NCBI RefSeq assembly: GCF_000972865.1
Contig: NZ_CP011144.1
Location: forward strand, 2,356,001 to 2,420,000
From: Pseudoxanthomonas suwonensis
Lineage (GTDB): Bacteria; Pseudomonadota; Gammaproteobacteria; Xanthomonadales; Xanthomonadaceae
Direction of reading: 5' to 3'
Length of the DNA stretch: 64,000 bases
Below are positions 1-9,794 of the stretch, piece by piece (position 1 is the stretch's first letter; each line of letters starts with the position of its first letter). A program made the position numbers and the translations under genes. A model generated the notes under the pieces. That model was not told where the DNA came from. It ran no database searches and saw only the letters and a list, made by a program, of their open reading frames with translations.

Positions 1-724
1 AGGCGCCTTCCACGCGCAGCGCCTGCAAGGTGGCGAGCGTGCGGCGGAGCAGGGCGCGGATCCCGGCTTCGTCCTTGAGCACGCCCTCGTAGGTTTCCAC
101 CCCGACCAGCGCCAGCGACTGCGGCCACTGGGCGATCGCATCGACCACCTCGCGCACCTGTGCCTCGTCGCGCACCCCGGTGCGGCCGCCGGCCACACCG
201 ATCTCCAGCAGCAACCGCAGGCGCCGGCCCTGCGCGGCGAAGAACGCGCCCAGCGCCTGCGCATTGGCTGCCGAGTCGACCAGGCAGCAGAACTCGAAGT
301 CCGGGTCAGCCAGCAGCCCCGAGACAATAGCCATGTTGGCGCGGTCGACCAGCTGGTTGGCCACCAGTACCCGGCGCAGCCCATGCCGGTACGCGTCGCG
401 CACCTGCGGCGCGGTCGCCAGGGTGATGCCCCAGGCCCCGGCGTCGAGCTGCATCGCGAACAGCTCCGGGCTCATCGTGGTCTTGCCGTGCGGGGCCAGT
501 TCGACCCCGTAGGCGTCCATGAACCGGCGCATCCAGGCAAGGTTGTGCTGCAGCGCCGAGTCGCGCAGCACCGCCACCGGCAGGCTGACCTCGCCCTCGA
601 GGATGCGCCAGCCGGCCGCGTCCGCCTCGAGGGGTTCGCTGCCGGCCGCGCCGGCGCCCAGTCCCTTGCCGATGAGCCGGGTGGCGGAAGATTGAAATAA
701 ATTATCGTTATGGGTCAGAGGCAT
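1..724 (-). CDS. PLP-dependent amino acid deaminase / D-threonine aldolase-like protein (3' end outside window)
   Basis: The reverse strand starts with MPLTHNDNLF and stays open to the window edge, giving the first 241 residues. The segment VELAPHGKTTMSPELF (about residues 74-89) is the PLP-lysine signature of the alanine-racemase-fold enzymes that include D-threonine aldolase, D-serine dehydratase (DSD1) and the proteobacterial 'amino acid deaminase' group; the Schiff-base lysine should be Lys81. The long acidic N-terminal arm before the barrel fits the deaminase subgroup of about 400 residues. The C-terminal beta domain lies outside the window, so substrate cannot be judged. It is divergent from the malic enzyme gene, separated by about 260 bases. 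Confidence 0.75.
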   Translation of the reverse strand, partial: MPLTHNDNLFQSSATRLIGKGLGAGAAGSEPLEADAAGWRILEGEVSLPVAVLRDSALQHNLAWMRRFMDAYGVELAPHGKTTMSPELFAMQLDAGAWGITLATAPQVRDAYRHGLRRVLVANQLVDRANMAIVSGLLADPDFEFCCLVDSAANAQALGAFFAAQGRRLRLLLEIGVAGGRTGVRDEAQVREVVDAIAQWPQSLALVGVETYEGVLKDEAGIRALLRRTLATLQALRVEGA

Positions 725-981
725 GCAGGAGTTCCCGGCACGATCAGCCAAATGCCTATGTACCACAGCCGCAAAGCGGGTGGAAAAGATTTTCATGGAA
801 GCCGGCGGGCGAGGTTCGCCGCCAATGTGCCCCAGGTGGGCGCCGCGCCGGCCTGCGACCGGTGTCAGGCCCCTGGTCCACCGCTTTGTGCCCGTTCCGT
901 CAGCCGGTGCGGGGCCTGGGGCCGGGACCCGGCTGCGGCCAGCCGCGTAGAATCCCGTGCCTGCCCATCGCCGTGACGGAC

Positions 982-3276
<2,295 letters not shown>

Positions 3277-3330
3277 GGTCGATTCGAACTGGTGCGCCAA
3301 GGAGGCTCCAAACAGTTCAACGTCCTGCTC

Positions 3331-3359
3331 GTCATTCCCGCGAAGGCGGGGATCCAGTG
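3331..3359. repeat. REP-like palindrome (CATTCCCGCG-AGGCGGGGATCC type)
   Basis: Imperfect palindrome GTCATTCCCGCGAAGGCGGG followed by ATCCAGTG, 55 bases downstream of maeB. It belongs to the same loose family as the elements at 31021, 57191, 60040 and 63083. Such extragenic palindromes usually sit just after stop codons and can stabilise mRNA 3' ends. Confidence 0.6.
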
Positions 3360-3576
3360 TCTTTGCATTCGATGGTTTGGGCCGCGGAATCGTTTGCTTG
3401 GGCGGGGTGGTGATTCCCTGAAGGAAGCGTTCGGAGGTGGTCAGGGATTTCCGACGCTTGGTTCGGAATCGGACTATCCCTGACGGCAAGGTCGATGTGC
3501 GATAGGTGAGGCGCCGGCAAAGCCGGCCGTGTGGGCCAAGGTGGCCCGACGCGCAAACAACCAAGGAGTGGATGTC

Positions 3577-3771
3577 ATGCGTAGTCTGACTGTCGATGAA
3601 GTTGAGGCGGTTTCGGGAGGCGAGCTGAACTGCTCGGCTGGGTTTCCGAGTGGAGTGAAGTGCGAAGGTAAGTTGTCGGATTGGGTGAGTGCTGCGAAGG
3701 GTGCTTGGAATGTCTTGGCGAGCACCCCTGGCACTGTGCCCTGGATGGCGACCAAGCTCATGGAGGATTGA
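3577..3771 (+). CDS. Double-glycine-leader microcin-like precursor peptide
   Basis: A 64-residue peptide preceded by a strong AAGGAG ribosome site. Residues 1-15 (MRSLTVDEVEAVSGG) are a typical double-glycine leader of class II bacteriocins/microcins: acidic, with hydrophobic residues at alternating positions and ending GG. Cleavage after Gly15 would free a 49-residue core with two cysteines (Cys19 and Cys29, possible disulfide), three tryptophans and a glycine/alanine-rich middle. GC is visibly lower than in maeB. The next gene is a CPBP-type membrane protease, a family that includes bacteriocin self-immunity proteins. No peptidase-containing ABC exporter lies in the window, so export would need a transporter encoded elsewhere. 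Antimicrobial activity is inferred only from the leader and context. Confidence 0.75.
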   Translation: MRSLTVDEVEAVSGGELNCSAGFPSGVKCEGKLSDWVSAAKGAWNVLASTPGTVPWMATKLMED

Positions 3772-3779
3772 GCTGAAAA

Positions 3780-3805
3780 GGAGAGGGCTTGGCCCTCTCC
3801 TTTTT
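3780..3805 (+). terminator. Rho-independent terminator between peptide and CPBP genes
   Basis: Perfect 9-bp stem GGAGAGGGC / GCCCTCTCC with a 3-base TTG loop followed directly by five T, 8 bases after the peptide stop codon and 18 bases before the CPBP start. It would end most transcription after the peptide, making a short abundant mRNA, with leaky read-through supplying less of the membrane protein. Confidence 0.88.
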
Positions 3806-3822
3806 ATTTTTGTGGAGGCCAT

Positions 3823-4404
3823 GTGGATTCTCTTCCAAGAAAGGATCTCTATCTTGCGGGCTTTGTAGTCGCAATCTTCACATACATGACTCTAATCGCC
3901 TTGTCTGAAAAAGCAGGGTTCTTGTATGCGGAGCTTCCATTGGAGCTTCTTATTTGTTGTGCGCTTGCCTTGATCTTTCCAGAACCAGGTCTTGGCCTTG
4001 GTTGGGGCAAGAAAGCTGTCTCGGTAATGGCTTTGATGACTATTGGTCTATGTGCTGTATGGACTCTTGGATTTTGGTACTGGGAGTCCCATTCGTCTAA
4101 TTTCGATAGGGATTGGAGGCTGATATTTCCGTTGTTGAGCTTAGTTGTTACAAAGCCATGGCTTGAAGAAAAGCTTCTTAGGCACATGCTTCTGACATCA
4201 CTAACTGGTATGGCAGGACCAGTTATTTCATCGATTCTCGTGTCGATATTCTTTGCAGTTGCACACAAGGGTGTGATGCTATGGGCATTCATCGTGTCTC
4301 TTGCGCTGTGCTGGATCAGATTCCGATTCAAGGCCAAGACTGCTCATTGCGTGGTAGTGCATGGATTGATCAATGCCTACGTTCTGGTGCTCTACATGCT
4401 CTAG
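3823..4404 (+). CDS. CPBP family intramembrane metalloprotease (putative immunity or processing protein)
   Basis: A 193-residue polytopic membrane protein starting with GTG behind GTGGAGG; the ATG two bases earlier is in another frame and soon hits a stop. The three CPBP (CaaX protease and bacteriocin-processing) motifs are present: EEKLLR at residues 115-120 (EExxxR), FAVAH at 144-148 (FxxxH) and HGLIN at 180-184 (HxxxN), each beside a hydrophobic segment. Members of this family include Rce1-type proteases and the immunity proteins of class II bacteriocins. Position just after a double-glycine peptide gene suggests self-immunity or peptide maturation. Codon use and GC are far lower than in flanking core genes, a sign of horizontal acquisition. 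Confidence 0.8.
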   Translation: MDSLPRKDLYLAGFVVAIFTYMTLIALSEKAGFLYAELPLELLICCALALIFPEPGLGLGWGKKAVSVMALMTIGLCAVWTLGFWYWESHSSNFDRDWRLIFPLLSLVVTKPWLEEKLLRHMLLTSLTGMAGPVISSILVSIFFAVAHKGVMLWAFIVSLALCWIRFRFKAKTAHCVVVHGLINAYVLVLYML

Positions 4405-4731
4405 CTGGAATTTGGGTGGAGTGTGGCAAGGGCTGTCATCACCCAGGTCCATGACTGCCGAATGCGAGCCCTAGCCAATTCGTCCAGGCGGGTCAGTCGC
4501 TGCTGTGCGTATTGCCATAGGTGCGCGACTCCGCCTGAAGCCGGCGCCTGAGATCGGTCGTTTTCTTGATCGCGGCGTATCGTCGGCGGAGCCGGCTTCA
4601 GCCCTACGGTTTTCCGCCGCTAACGTAGGCGAGCCCGTCATCCATCTCTACGGGCTCCCGGACCCCCGTTGCCGTGTGCATACCGGGCGGGAGTCAGGTC
4701 CGGTCTGTCCACCCTCCGGTACCCTGTTCCC
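4405..4731. other. Intergenic stretch with an inverted repeat
   Basis: I see no gene here. TGAAGCCGGC (4536-4545) and GCCGGCTTCA (4591-4600) form a 10-bp inverted repeat about 45 bases apart, resembling extragenic 'GCCGGCTTCAG' palindromes. The promoter of the porin gene should lie in the second half. Confidence 0.4.
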
Positions 4732-5868
4732 ATGAATTCCCGCGCCTTTGCCGTTCCTGCCATCCTGGCCGCCCTGCTCGCCAGCCCCGTCGCTTCCGCC
4801 ACCGGCCTGCCGACCTCCTTCACCGCCAACGGCGTGGAATACGGCGCCAAGGGCACGCTGCAGTACGACATCAACCGCTTCCAGGATGACCGCTACGCCG
4901 GCGGCGGCGAGGCCTTCGAGGACGCCGACGGTTGGCGCCGGGCCGAGCTGTACCTGTTCGCACGCAAGAAGGGCGCCTTCGAGCTTACCGCCGGCTACGA
5001 CTTCGAGGGCGAAGTCTGGCTCGACGCCTACCTGAAGCTGGAAACCGCCGCCGGTGATTTCCGCGCCGGGCAGCAGAAGACCCTGGTCGGCTGGGAGGAC
5101 TATGGCGTCGGCACCACCTCCACGATCTACCTGGAGCGCTCGGCTGCCGAGAACGCGTTCTACCAGGGCCGCCGCGTCGGCCTGGAGTGGACCTGGACCG
5201 GGACCGAGAACTGGCGCTTCGCCCTGGCCGGCTACACCGGCCCGGACCTGGACGACGCCAACGCTGGCACCACCTTCGCCGGCCGCGTGGTGCATACGCC
5301 CATCGCCGACGACACACGCGTGCTGCACCTGGGCGCCAGCGCCTCGCGCGAGCGCCGCGACGACGGCATCGCCCGCTTCCGCGCTCGCCCCAATGCGGCG
5401 CTGACCGACGTGCGCCTGGTCGACACCGGCCGCCTGGCCAGTGACGCCATCGATCGCGTCGGGTTGGAAGCGGCCTGGCGCGACGGCCCGCTGCTGCTGC
5501 AGGGCGAGTACCTGGTCGGCCACAACAACGCCCCGTCCGGGCAGCCGGACTTCGACGGCCGCGGCTGGTACGCGCTGGCCTCGTGGGTGCTGACCGGCGA
5601 GACCCGGCCCTACATGAATTCCGCGTTCGGCAATCCCAGGCCCTCGCGCGAGGCCGGCGCGGTGGACATGCAGCTGCGCTACGCCGACCTGGACCTGGAC
5701 GATGGCGTGATCCGCGGCGGCCGCCAGCGCGACTGGACCCTGGGCGCCAACTGGTACTGGGGCCGCCACCTCAAGCTGCAGGCCAACTACGTGTGGCTGC
5801 GCACCGACCGTGCCGGCGTGTCGCTGGACCCGGAAGTGTTCGAGGCGCGGGTGCAGGTCGCGTTCTGA
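4732..5868 (+). CDS. OprO/OprP-family (phosphate-selective-type) outer membrane porin
   Basis: A 378-residue protein with a Sec signal peptide (MNSRAFAVPAILAALLASPVASA). The mature part is built of alternating amphipathic strands rich in aromatic girdle residues (for example WRRAELYLFARKKGAFELTAGYDF, split as strand pairs) and ends in a beta-barrel C-terminus with terminal phenylalanine (VQVAF), the sorting signal for the Bam complex. The RxELYLFARK... and later GAxWYWGRHLKLQANY segments are typical of the porin O/P family (Pfam Porin_O_P). Start chosen at the Met directly before the signal peptide. These porins usually bring in phosphate or polyphosphate; no Pho-box is obvious to me, so substrate is uncertain. 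Confidence 0.85.
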   Translation: MNSRAFAVPAILAALLASPVASATGLPTSFTANGVEYGAKGTLQYDINRFQDDRYAGGGEAFEDADGWRRAELYLFARKKGAFELTAGYDFEGEVWLDAYLKLETAAGDFRAGQQKTLVGWEDYGVGTTSTIYLERSAAENAFYQGRRVGLEWTWTGTENWRFALAGYTGPDLDDANAGTTFAGRVVHTPIADDTRVLHLGASASRERRDDGIARFRARPNAALTDVRLVDTGRLASDAIDRVGLEAAWRDGPLLLQGEYLVGHNNAPSGQPDFDGRGWYALASWVLTGETRPYMNSAFGNPRPSREAGAVDMQLRYADLDLDDGVIRGGRQRDWTLGANWYWGRHLKLQANYVWLRTDRAGVSLDPEVFEARVQVAF

Positions 5869-5869
5869 G

Positions 5870-5888
5870 CCGGCGGCGTTGCCGCCGG
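5870..5888 (+). terminator. GC hairpin after porin gene
   Basis: CCGGCGGC-GTT-GCCGCCGG, a perfect 8-bp stem starting at the base after the porin stop codon. There is no U-run, so it may be a weak terminator or an mRNA 3' stabiliser. Confidence 0.4.
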
Positions 5889-5940
5889 GGCGGGCGTCTC
5901 GCACAGTGGCCGGCATCGACCGTTCTCCGCCGGCCTGCGC

Positions 5941-6267
5941 TTGACCCGCCACGTCCTCTTCGTCTGCAGCCGCAACCGGCTGCGCAGCCCCACCGCCGAG
6001 CAGGTCTTCGCCGGCTGGCCCGGCATCGAGACCGCCTCGGCCGGCCTGGCGCCGGACGCCGACAATCCGGTCACGCCGGAACTGCTGGCGTGGGCGGAAC
6101 TGATCCTGGTCATGGAGCGCGCGCACCGCGCGCGGTTGTCGGCCAAGTTCGCCTCTCACCTGCGCGGCAAGCGCGTCGTCTGCCTGGACATCCCCGACGA
6201 CTACGGCTTCATGGACCCGGCGCTGGTCGAACTGCTGCGGACGAAGGTGCCGCGCCACTTGCGGTAG
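5941..6267 (+). CDS. Low-molecular-weight protein tyrosine phosphatase-like protein (COG4551 type)
   Basis: A 108-residue cytoplasmic protein beginning at a TTG codon (TRHVLFVCSRNRLRSPTAEQ); no better start exists because the catalytic motif comes at residue 9. The motif VCSRNRLRSPTAE matches the C-x5-R P-loop of low-molecular-weight phosphatases, and TASAGL and ELILVMERAHR are the other conserved stretches. It is much shorter than LMW-PTPs (about 150) and lacks their C-terminal DP general-acid region in the usual place; the length and DIPDDYGFMDP end (about residues 82-92) fit the short COG4551 family. Its substrate is unknown. It stands alone, 72 bases after the porin gene. Confidence 0.75.
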   Translation: MTRHVLFVCSRNRLRSPTAEQVFAGWPGIETASAGLAPDADNPVTPELLAWAELILVMERAHRARLSAKFASHLRGKRVVCLDIPDDYGFMDPALVELLRTKVPRHLR

Positions 6268-6343
6268 CGCCGGCCGGCCGCCGCTCATCGCGTGGAATCA
6301 GGGGAAGGAGCCCAGCCATGGGCGACATGGGCGCCGGAACCGT

Positions 6344-6630
6344 GAGGGCGTCGCCTGGGCCGACGGCGTCGCGTCGCGGTCATGCCCGCTCCTACAACCG
6401 CCGCAGTGTCGGCTTTTGTAGGAGCACAGCTTGCTGGCGACACGGGCGTTGGAGGCATGAGGGCGTCGCCTGTGCCGACGGCGTCGCGTCGCGGTCATGC
6501 CCGCTCCTGCAACCGCCGCGGTGTCGGCTCTTGTAGGAGCACAGCTTGCTGGCGACACGGGCGTCGGAGACATGAGGGCGTCGCCTGTGCCGATGGCGTC
6601 GCGTCGCCGATGAATCGGGCTCCTGCAAGA
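6344..6630. repeat. 115-bp tandem repeat, about 2.5 copies
   Basis: Units start with GAGGGCGTCGCCTG at 6344, 6459 and 6574, a constant 115-base spacing, with only a few substitutions between copies and a truncated last unit. Each full unit contains the inverted pair GCTCCTACAA / TTGTAGGAGC, a palindrome type widespread as extragenic elements in xanthomonads and pseudomonads. The array fills most of the gap between two convergent genes and I see no ORF in it. Confidence 0.85.
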
Positions 6631-6677
6631 AGGCCCCGGATGCGTAGGTGGCAACGCGGCGGCCCGCGCCGCGCGCC

Positions 6678-7067
6678 TCAATCCTCGTCGTCGCCCTCGA
6701 CCACCTTGCGCTGCATCGCGTCCAGGTAGGCGTCGGCCTCGGCCACCGAGGTGAAGATCTCGCCCAGCGGCACCGCCTTGACCATGTCGAACACCTTCTG
6801 GATCTGCGGCTGCGGGTTCACCACCAGCACCTTGCCCACGCGCGCGGACAGCGCCTTGCGCGCCTTGAACACCGAGCGGATGCCGGCGCTGCTGATGTAG
6901 TCCAATCCGGCCAGGTCCAGCACCAGCGAGGTGATCGCGTCGTTGGCCAGCACCGGGGCCAGCGCCTGGTCCAGCTCAGCGTAGCTGTGCGTGTCCAGGC
7001 GGCCGCCGATGGCCACCCGTTGCACGCCGTTGGCCGGTGGGGCGATGTCGATCCTCAGCAGACTCAT
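6678..7067 (-). CDS. STAS-domain anti-sigma factor antagonist
   Basis: A 129-residue soluble single-STAS protein. The core LVLDLAGLDYISSAGIRSVFKARK (read in two halves around residues 48-71) has the DxxxxSSAG motif, where the serine (Ser59 or Ser60) is the site phosphorylated by RsbW-type kinases. Its start codon overlaps the stop of the upstream PP2C/ATPase gene (ATGA), so the two are translationally coupled. Role by family: unphosphorylated antagonist binds the anti-sigma/ATPase module and releases its target; the large partner would set its phosphorylation state. The acidic tail (VVEGDDED) is unusual but harmless. Confidence 0.88.
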   Translation of the reverse strand: MSLLRIDIAPPANGVQRVAIGGRLDTHSYAELDQALAPVLANDAITSLVLDLAGLDYISSAGIRSVFKARKALSARVGKVLVVNPQPQIQKVFDMVKAVPLGEIFTSVAEADAYLDAMQRKVVEGDDED

Positions 7068-9514
7068 GCCTGGCTCTCCATGTCGTGGGCGGCGTCCAGC
7101 CGCAGGGTGATGCGCAGCACGTTGCAACCGTCGATACGCTGGTAGTCGACCGCATCGGCCAGTTCGCGCACCAGGAACACGCCCAGCCCGCCGATGCCGC
7201 GCACGGCGATGTCCAGGTCCAGGTCCGGTGCATCGCGGGCGGTCGGGTCGAACGGCGCACCGCGGTCGCGGAACTCCAGCCGCAGCCGGTCGCCGTCCAG
7301 GTGCGCCTGCAGCTGCAGCGGCGCGTCCGGCGCGATGGCGTGCTCGACCACGTTGCAGGCCACTTCCTCCACCACCAGCCGTGCGTCGTGGATGGCCGCG
7401 GCACTGGCGCCGTGCCGTGCCAGCAGCGCGTCGACCGCGTCGGTCATGCGCAGCACGTCCGCATGCGTCCGGGCCCCGTCGATCCGCACCGAAGTCTCCC
7501 CTTGCGTGGCCACAGCATGCGCCGCGGCCCCGGCGCTGTCGAGGTCGCGCGCCCGGCTGATCGCCAGGATGGTGATGTCGTCGGACTGCGGCGCCTCGCC
7601 GGCGTGCGCACGCACGTCCTCGAGCAGGCGCCGGCAGGCGGTTTCGGCATCGTCGCCGGCGGCCAGCACCCGCAGCAGGCGCTCGCTGCCATAGGCGCGG
7701 TTGTCGGCGTCGAACGCCTCGGTCACCCCGTCGGTGTAGCCGACCAGGGTGGCGCCGGCGGCCAGCACGCCCTCGTGCAGCGGGTAGTCGTCGCTGGGCT
7801 CGAAGCCCAGCGGTGCGCCGCCGGCCAGCGCCAGCAGCTCGGCGCGGCCGTCGGCGTGCAGCAGCAGCGGCGGCTCGTGCCCGGCGCTGGCCAGGCGCAG
7901 GCGGCCGCTGGCCACGTCCAGGCGCCCGCACAGCACGGTGGCGAACATGCAGGTGTCGTTGTTCTCGGCCAGGCGCACCGAGGCGGCGGCCAGGATCTTC
8001 TCCGGCGTGCCGTGGCGCCGCGCCATCTGCTCGAGCACGGTCAGCGTGCGCGCCATGAACAGCGCCGCCGGGATGCCCTTGTCGGACACGTCGCCGATGG
8101 CGAACCACAGCACCCCCGGCTCCAGCTCGGAGAACTGGTAGAAGTCGCCGCCCACCGCGGTGGCCGGCTCCAGCACCGCGTGCGCCTCCACGTGCATGTG
8201 CCGGGTGTCGAACGCGCGCGCGGCTGGCAGCATCGACTGCTGGATGTCACGCGCGATCGACAGCTCGCTCTCCAGCTTCTGCCGGGCGCTGGCCATCTCC
8301 CCGATCTCCTGCATCTGCTCCTTGATCGAGCCGCGCGCCGCATCGAACGCGCGCGCCATCACCCCGACCTCGTCGCCGCGCTCCACGTAGGGCAGCGGGT
8401 AGTCGAAGTCGCCTTCGCTGAAGTGGTGCGCGCTGTCGGTCAGCTCCTCGATCGGCGCGGCGATCGCGCCGCTGTAGCGCCGCGCCAGCCACAGCGCGAA
8501 CAGCAGCGCAATCAGGCTGGCCAGGGCCACGCCCACCGCGACCCGGTCCAGCCGGTGCAGGAAGTGCTGGTCCGAGGCGGTGAGGGCGAAGCTCCAGCCG
8601 CTGTCGGCCACCGGCACCACCACCGTACCCAGCGCATTGCGCCCGGCGTCGCGGTGCTCGAAGGTGGCCGGCCGGCGCTCGGCGATGGCCGCGGCCAGCG
8701 GCGCCAGGTCGCCGCGGCCGGGCCGGGCGGCCAGTTCGGCGGCGCCGAGGCGCATCTGCACGTCCGGATCCGGGTGCACCACCGCCAGCCCCTCGGGCGA
8801 GAACAGCATCGGCTGCAGCCCGGCGCCGCTGATCCCGGTCACCAGCTCGGCCAGCCGCGCCACCGGCACGTCCAGGCTGACCATGCCCACCGCCGGCGCG
8901 CCGGGCGGATCGCCCGGGCGCCACAGCGGCAGGTTGTAGGTGGAGAAGTACTCACCGGCGGTGGCCGCGTTGGCATAGGGCTCGGACCACCACGGCCGCG
9001 GCGAGGCCACCGTGCGCACGTACCAGGGCATGGTCGCGTAGTCGTAGCCCAGGTCGGCCACCGATTGCTCCACCAGCGTCGGCCCGTCGCGGCGGATGTA
9101 CCAGGTGAACCCGTCCGGGTCGCCCGGCAACAGGCCCGGCTCGATGATGATCATCGCCCCGGCGATGTCCGGGTCGCCGGCCAGGCTGGCCACCAGCAGC
9201 GAACGCAGGTTGGACGGCTGCGCCCCGACCCCGGTGGCGCTGGCGGCCAGGGTGCGGCCGCTGACCTGCACCGACTCCAGGGTTGCTTCCAGGCTGCGCA
9301 CGGTCTGCCGGGCCAGGCCGTCGGCCTCGGCGCGGGCGTTCTGCACGATCAGCCAGCGCGCGCCGAAGTAGAACGCCAGCGCGGTGACCAGCAGCAGCCC
9401 GGCGTTGAGCACGCTGGACCACAGCACCATCCGCGTGCGCAGGCTGTCGCGCCAGCGCACGCGGCCGGCGGGCGGGGCGGGCGCGTCGGGGCTGCCGTTC
9501 GGAGTGGCGGGCAT
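7064..9514 (-). CDS. Cache-HAMP-SpoIIE (PP2C) phosphatase with C-terminal RsbW-like ATPase domain
   Basis: An 816-residue membrane signalling protein. After a Pro/Ala-rich cytosolic tail come a transmembrane segment (about residues 28-52), a periplasmic Cache-like sensor (including WYIRRDG and PWWSEPYANA), a second membrane segment (VGVALASLIALLFALWLA), a HAMP domain, a coiled coil, and a SpoIIE-type PP2C phosphatase (VGGDFYQF, AIGDVSDKGIPAALFMA, SAGHEPPLLL, YTDGVTEA, SDDITIL). The last 130 residues are an RsbW-like HATPase (VEEVACNVVEHA, GGLGVFLVRELAD). Phosphatase and kinase of a partner-switch are thus on one chain, with the coupled STAS protein as substrate. Start at MPATPNGS is preferred over upstream in-frame Mets because a GGA site precedes it. 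It is divergent from aceE. Confidence 0.88.
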   Translation of the reverse strand: MPATPNGSPDAPAPPAGRVRWRDSLRTRMVLWSSVLNAGLLLVTALAFYFGARWLIVQNARAEADGLARQTVRSLEATLESVQVSGRTLAASATGVGAQPSNLRSLLVASLAGDPDIAGAMIIIEPGLLPGDPDGFTWYIRRDGPTLVEQSVADLGYDYATMPWYVRTVASPRPWWSEPYANAATAGEYFSTYNLPLWRPGDPPGAPAVGMVSLDVPVARLAELVTGISGAGLQPMLFSPEGLAVVHPDPDVQMRLGAAELAARPGRGDLAPLAAAIAERRPATFEHRDAGRNALGTVVVPVADSGWSFALTASDQHFLHRLDRVAVGVALASLIALLFALWLARRYSGAIAAPIEELTDSAHHFSEGDFDYPLPYVERGDEVGVMARAFDAARGSIKEQMQEIGEMASARQKLESELSIARDIQQSMLPAARAFDTRHMHVEAHAVLEPATAVGGDFYQFSELEPGVLWFAIGDVSDKGIPAALFMARTLTVLEQMARRHGTPEKILAAASVRLAENNDTCMFATVLCGRLDVASGRLRLASAGHEPPLLLHADGRAELLALAGGAPLGFEPSDDYPLHEGVLAAGATLVGYTDGVTEAFDADNRAYGSERLLRVLAAGDDAETACRRLLEDVRAHAGEAPQSDDITILAISRARDLDSAGAAAHAVATQGETSVRIDGARTHADVLRMTDAVDALLARHGASAAAIHDARLVVEEVACNVVEHAIAPDAPLQLQAHLDGDRLRLEFRDRGAPFDPTARDAPDLDLDIAVRGIGGLGVFLVRELADAVDYQRIDGCNVLRITLRLDAAHDMESQA

Positions 9515-9794
9515 GGGCGTCCGTGCGCGGGGCGACGTGCCGATCATAAGCAGATCGCAGGCCACACAAGGGGCCGGAGGTCGCCGCTGCAAAAGGGCGG
9601 CAAGGATTGTTGCGTCGCAACAAGCGGCGCATGTCCCGGGACTGTCCCGGACAGCGAACGATTGCACGCGAAACCGTTGGTTTTACAGGCCAATACGCCC
9701 GCGTAGCGAAGCGGCTGAAACGGCCCTTGCGGTAAACTCCCCGGTCCACAAGAACACAGCGGCCGCGACCCCCGCGCGCGGCATAGGGAGTGAT

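Noticed and set aside
180..512. Forward-strand frame inside the first gene
   Set aside because: It runs opposite the PLP enzyme, which has a clear PHGKT lysine motif; the forward product is Arg/Pro/Ala-rich with no domain.
6298..6729. Open frames on both strands across the 115-bp tandem repeat
   Set aside because: They consist of the translated repeat and have no RBS or non-repetitive sequence.
9670..9712. TTGGT...CCAAT inverted bases upstream of aceE as a PdhR operator
   Set aside because: The two arms are spaced differently from the AATTGGT-N3-ACCAATT PdhR consensus; no pdhR gene is nearby.
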